In this document: positions 4,675 to 5,338 of the stretch, in pieces | Numbering within the stretch: the first letter of the stretch is position 1 | Layout of the letters: each line of letters starts with the position of its first letter | From: Flavobacterium sp. | GTDB lineage: Bacteria; Bacteroidota; Bacteroidia; Flavobacteriales; Flavobacteriaceae | Reading direction: 5' to 3' | Assembly (NCBI GenBank): GCA_023253295.1 | Contig: JALRGZ010000041.1 | Location: forward strand, 1-5,338 | Length of the DNA: 5,338 bases | The notes under the pieces: model-generated | Told to the model about the DNA's origin: nothing | Databases searched by the model: none | The model's input: only the letters and a program-made list of their open reading frames with translations | Position numbers and translations under genes: made by a program

Positions 4675-5338
4675 TTATTGGTTCTTTTTGGCTTTAATTA
4701 GCATTTCGAGTTGGTTCCAAAGTTCCTCAGGAATGGCTTCCAGTAGGTTGAATTGGCCAGCGCCTTTGAGCCATTCGCCACCGTCAATCACAATTACTTC
4801 GCCATTGATATAAGCGGAAAAATCGGAAACCAGATAGGCAGCCAAATTGGCTAATTCCTGATGGTCGCCCACGCGTTTGAGAGGTACTTTTTGAGCCAAA
4901 TCAAATTTTTGAGCCAAATCGCCCGGAAGTAAACGGTCCCAAGCGCCCTTGGTAGGAAAAGGTCCGGGAGCAATGGCATTGGTGCGAATACCGTACTTAG
5001 CCCATTCTACAGCCAGACTTCGGGTCATGGCAAGCACGCCAGCCTTGGCCGTTGCGCTGGGAACCACATAAGCCGAGCCCGTCCAAGCATAGGTGGTAAC
5101 AATATTTAGAACCGTAGATGATGTTTGCTTGGAATCAATCCAGTGTTTTCCAAAAGCCAGCGTACAGTTTTTGGTGCCTTTTAAAACGATATCGATAATG
5201 GTGTCAAAAGCATTAGCCGAAAGTCTCTCGGTAGGAGAGATGAAGTTACCCGCAGCATTGTTCAATAGCACATCGACTTTGCCAAAGCTTTTTAAAAGCT
5301 GTTGCAGCATGTTTTCGACTTCCTCATAATGACGGACG
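4675..5338 (-). CDS. 2,4-dienoyl-CoA reductase-like short-chain dehydrogenase, 5' end outside window
   Basis: The frame stays open to the right edge. Nine residues before the internal Met at 5310 read VRHYEEVEN, a normal SDR segment (DVRxxEEVE), so that Met is not the start and the N-terminal Rossmann glycine motif lies beyond the window. Counting from that Met, the visible part has NNAAGNFISPTERL at 17-30, which is nearly identical to human mitochondrial DECR1 as I recall it. Tyr74 lies in VTTYAWTGS, and Ser85 and Lys89 in VPSATAKAG. The usual SDR YxxxK tyrosine position is taken by Ser, with Tyr eleven residues earlier, the same arrangement as DECR1 (Y199, S210, K214). It continues with APGPFPTKGAWDRL, ELANLAAYLVSDFSAYINGEVIVIDGGEW and a C-terminal helix. 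DECR enzymes use NADPH to reduce 2,4-dienoyl-CoA to 3-enoyl-CoA during oxidation of unsaturated fatty acids. Sampled lines reach about 58-60% G+C, well above the rest of the window. Substrate is inferred from homology. Confidence 0.9.
   Translation of the reverse strand, partial: VRHYEEVENMLQQLLKSFGKVDVLLNNAAGNFISPTERLSANAFDTIIDIVLKGTKNCTLAFGKHWIDSKQTSSTVLNIVTTYAWTGSAYVVPSATAKAGVLAMTRSLAVEWAKYGIRTNAIAPGPFPTKGAWDRLLPGDLAQKFDLAQKVPLKRVGDHQELANLAAYLVSDFSAYINGEVIVIDGGEWLKGAGQFNLLEAIPEELWNQLEMLIKAKKNQ

Noticed and set aside
5308..5310. Met codon at 5310 as the start of the reductase
   Set aside because: Coding homology continues upstream in frame to the window edge (VRHYEEVEN), and a start here would remove the Rossmann glycine motif. 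The gene is simply cut by the window.

Overview
The window looks like a piece of a Bacteroidota chromosome, most probably Flavobacterium or a close relative. The evidence is the low-to-moderate GC, the A-rich leaders without clear Shine-Dalgarno sequences, TAnnTTTG-type -7 promoter elements, the protein sequences themselves, and several short intergenic repeats of kinds I associate with Flavobacterium genomes. No database was consulted. Every convincing gene is on the minus strand, so transcription runs from high to low coordinates.

Layout in transcription order: (1) 5338-4675, the C-terminal part of a short-chain dehydrogenase closely resembling mitochondrial-type 2,4-dienoyl-CoA reductase, with its start outside the window. 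(2) 4674-4367, a gene-free stretch of about 300 bases made largely of dispersed-repeat material (4480-4505 and 4551-4657), ending in a plausible promoter at 4408-4415. (3) 4366-3611, an AT-rich orphan gene for a membrane protein I do not recognise. (4) 3610-3355, a second repeat-rich gap. It holds a symmetric 107-base array of four hairpins (3481-3587), a 9-base periodic repeat (3406-3437) and a possible promoter for the next gene. (5) 3354-13, a probable operon: uridine kinase (udk), an FtsB/DivIC-type division protein, and the small and large subunits of methylmalonyl-CoA mutase. Two of its gaps carry further short palindromic repeats.

The metabolic genes fit together loosely. Dienoyl-CoA reductase serves breakdown of unsaturated fatty acids. 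Methylmalonyl-CoA mutase interconverts methylmalonyl-CoA and succinyl-CoA and so links propionyl-CoA to the citric acid cycle. The udk and division genes are housekeeping companions whose link to the mutase is positional rather than biochemical.

Three things deserve attention. The first is the hairpin array, whose four stems are placed with exact two-fold symmetry inside a 12-base terminal inverted repeat. The second is the abrupt end of the mutase large subunit at the left edge: homology stops after about 276 residues, exactly at a short inverted repeat, so this is a real breakpoint or an assembly/amplification chimera. The third is the orphan membrane gene, flanked on both sides by repeat DNA sharing a 10-base direct repeat, which looks like a variable insertion between conserved neighbours. 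I saw no CRISPR array, tRNA, rRNA, transposase gene or recognisable multi-gene defence system.
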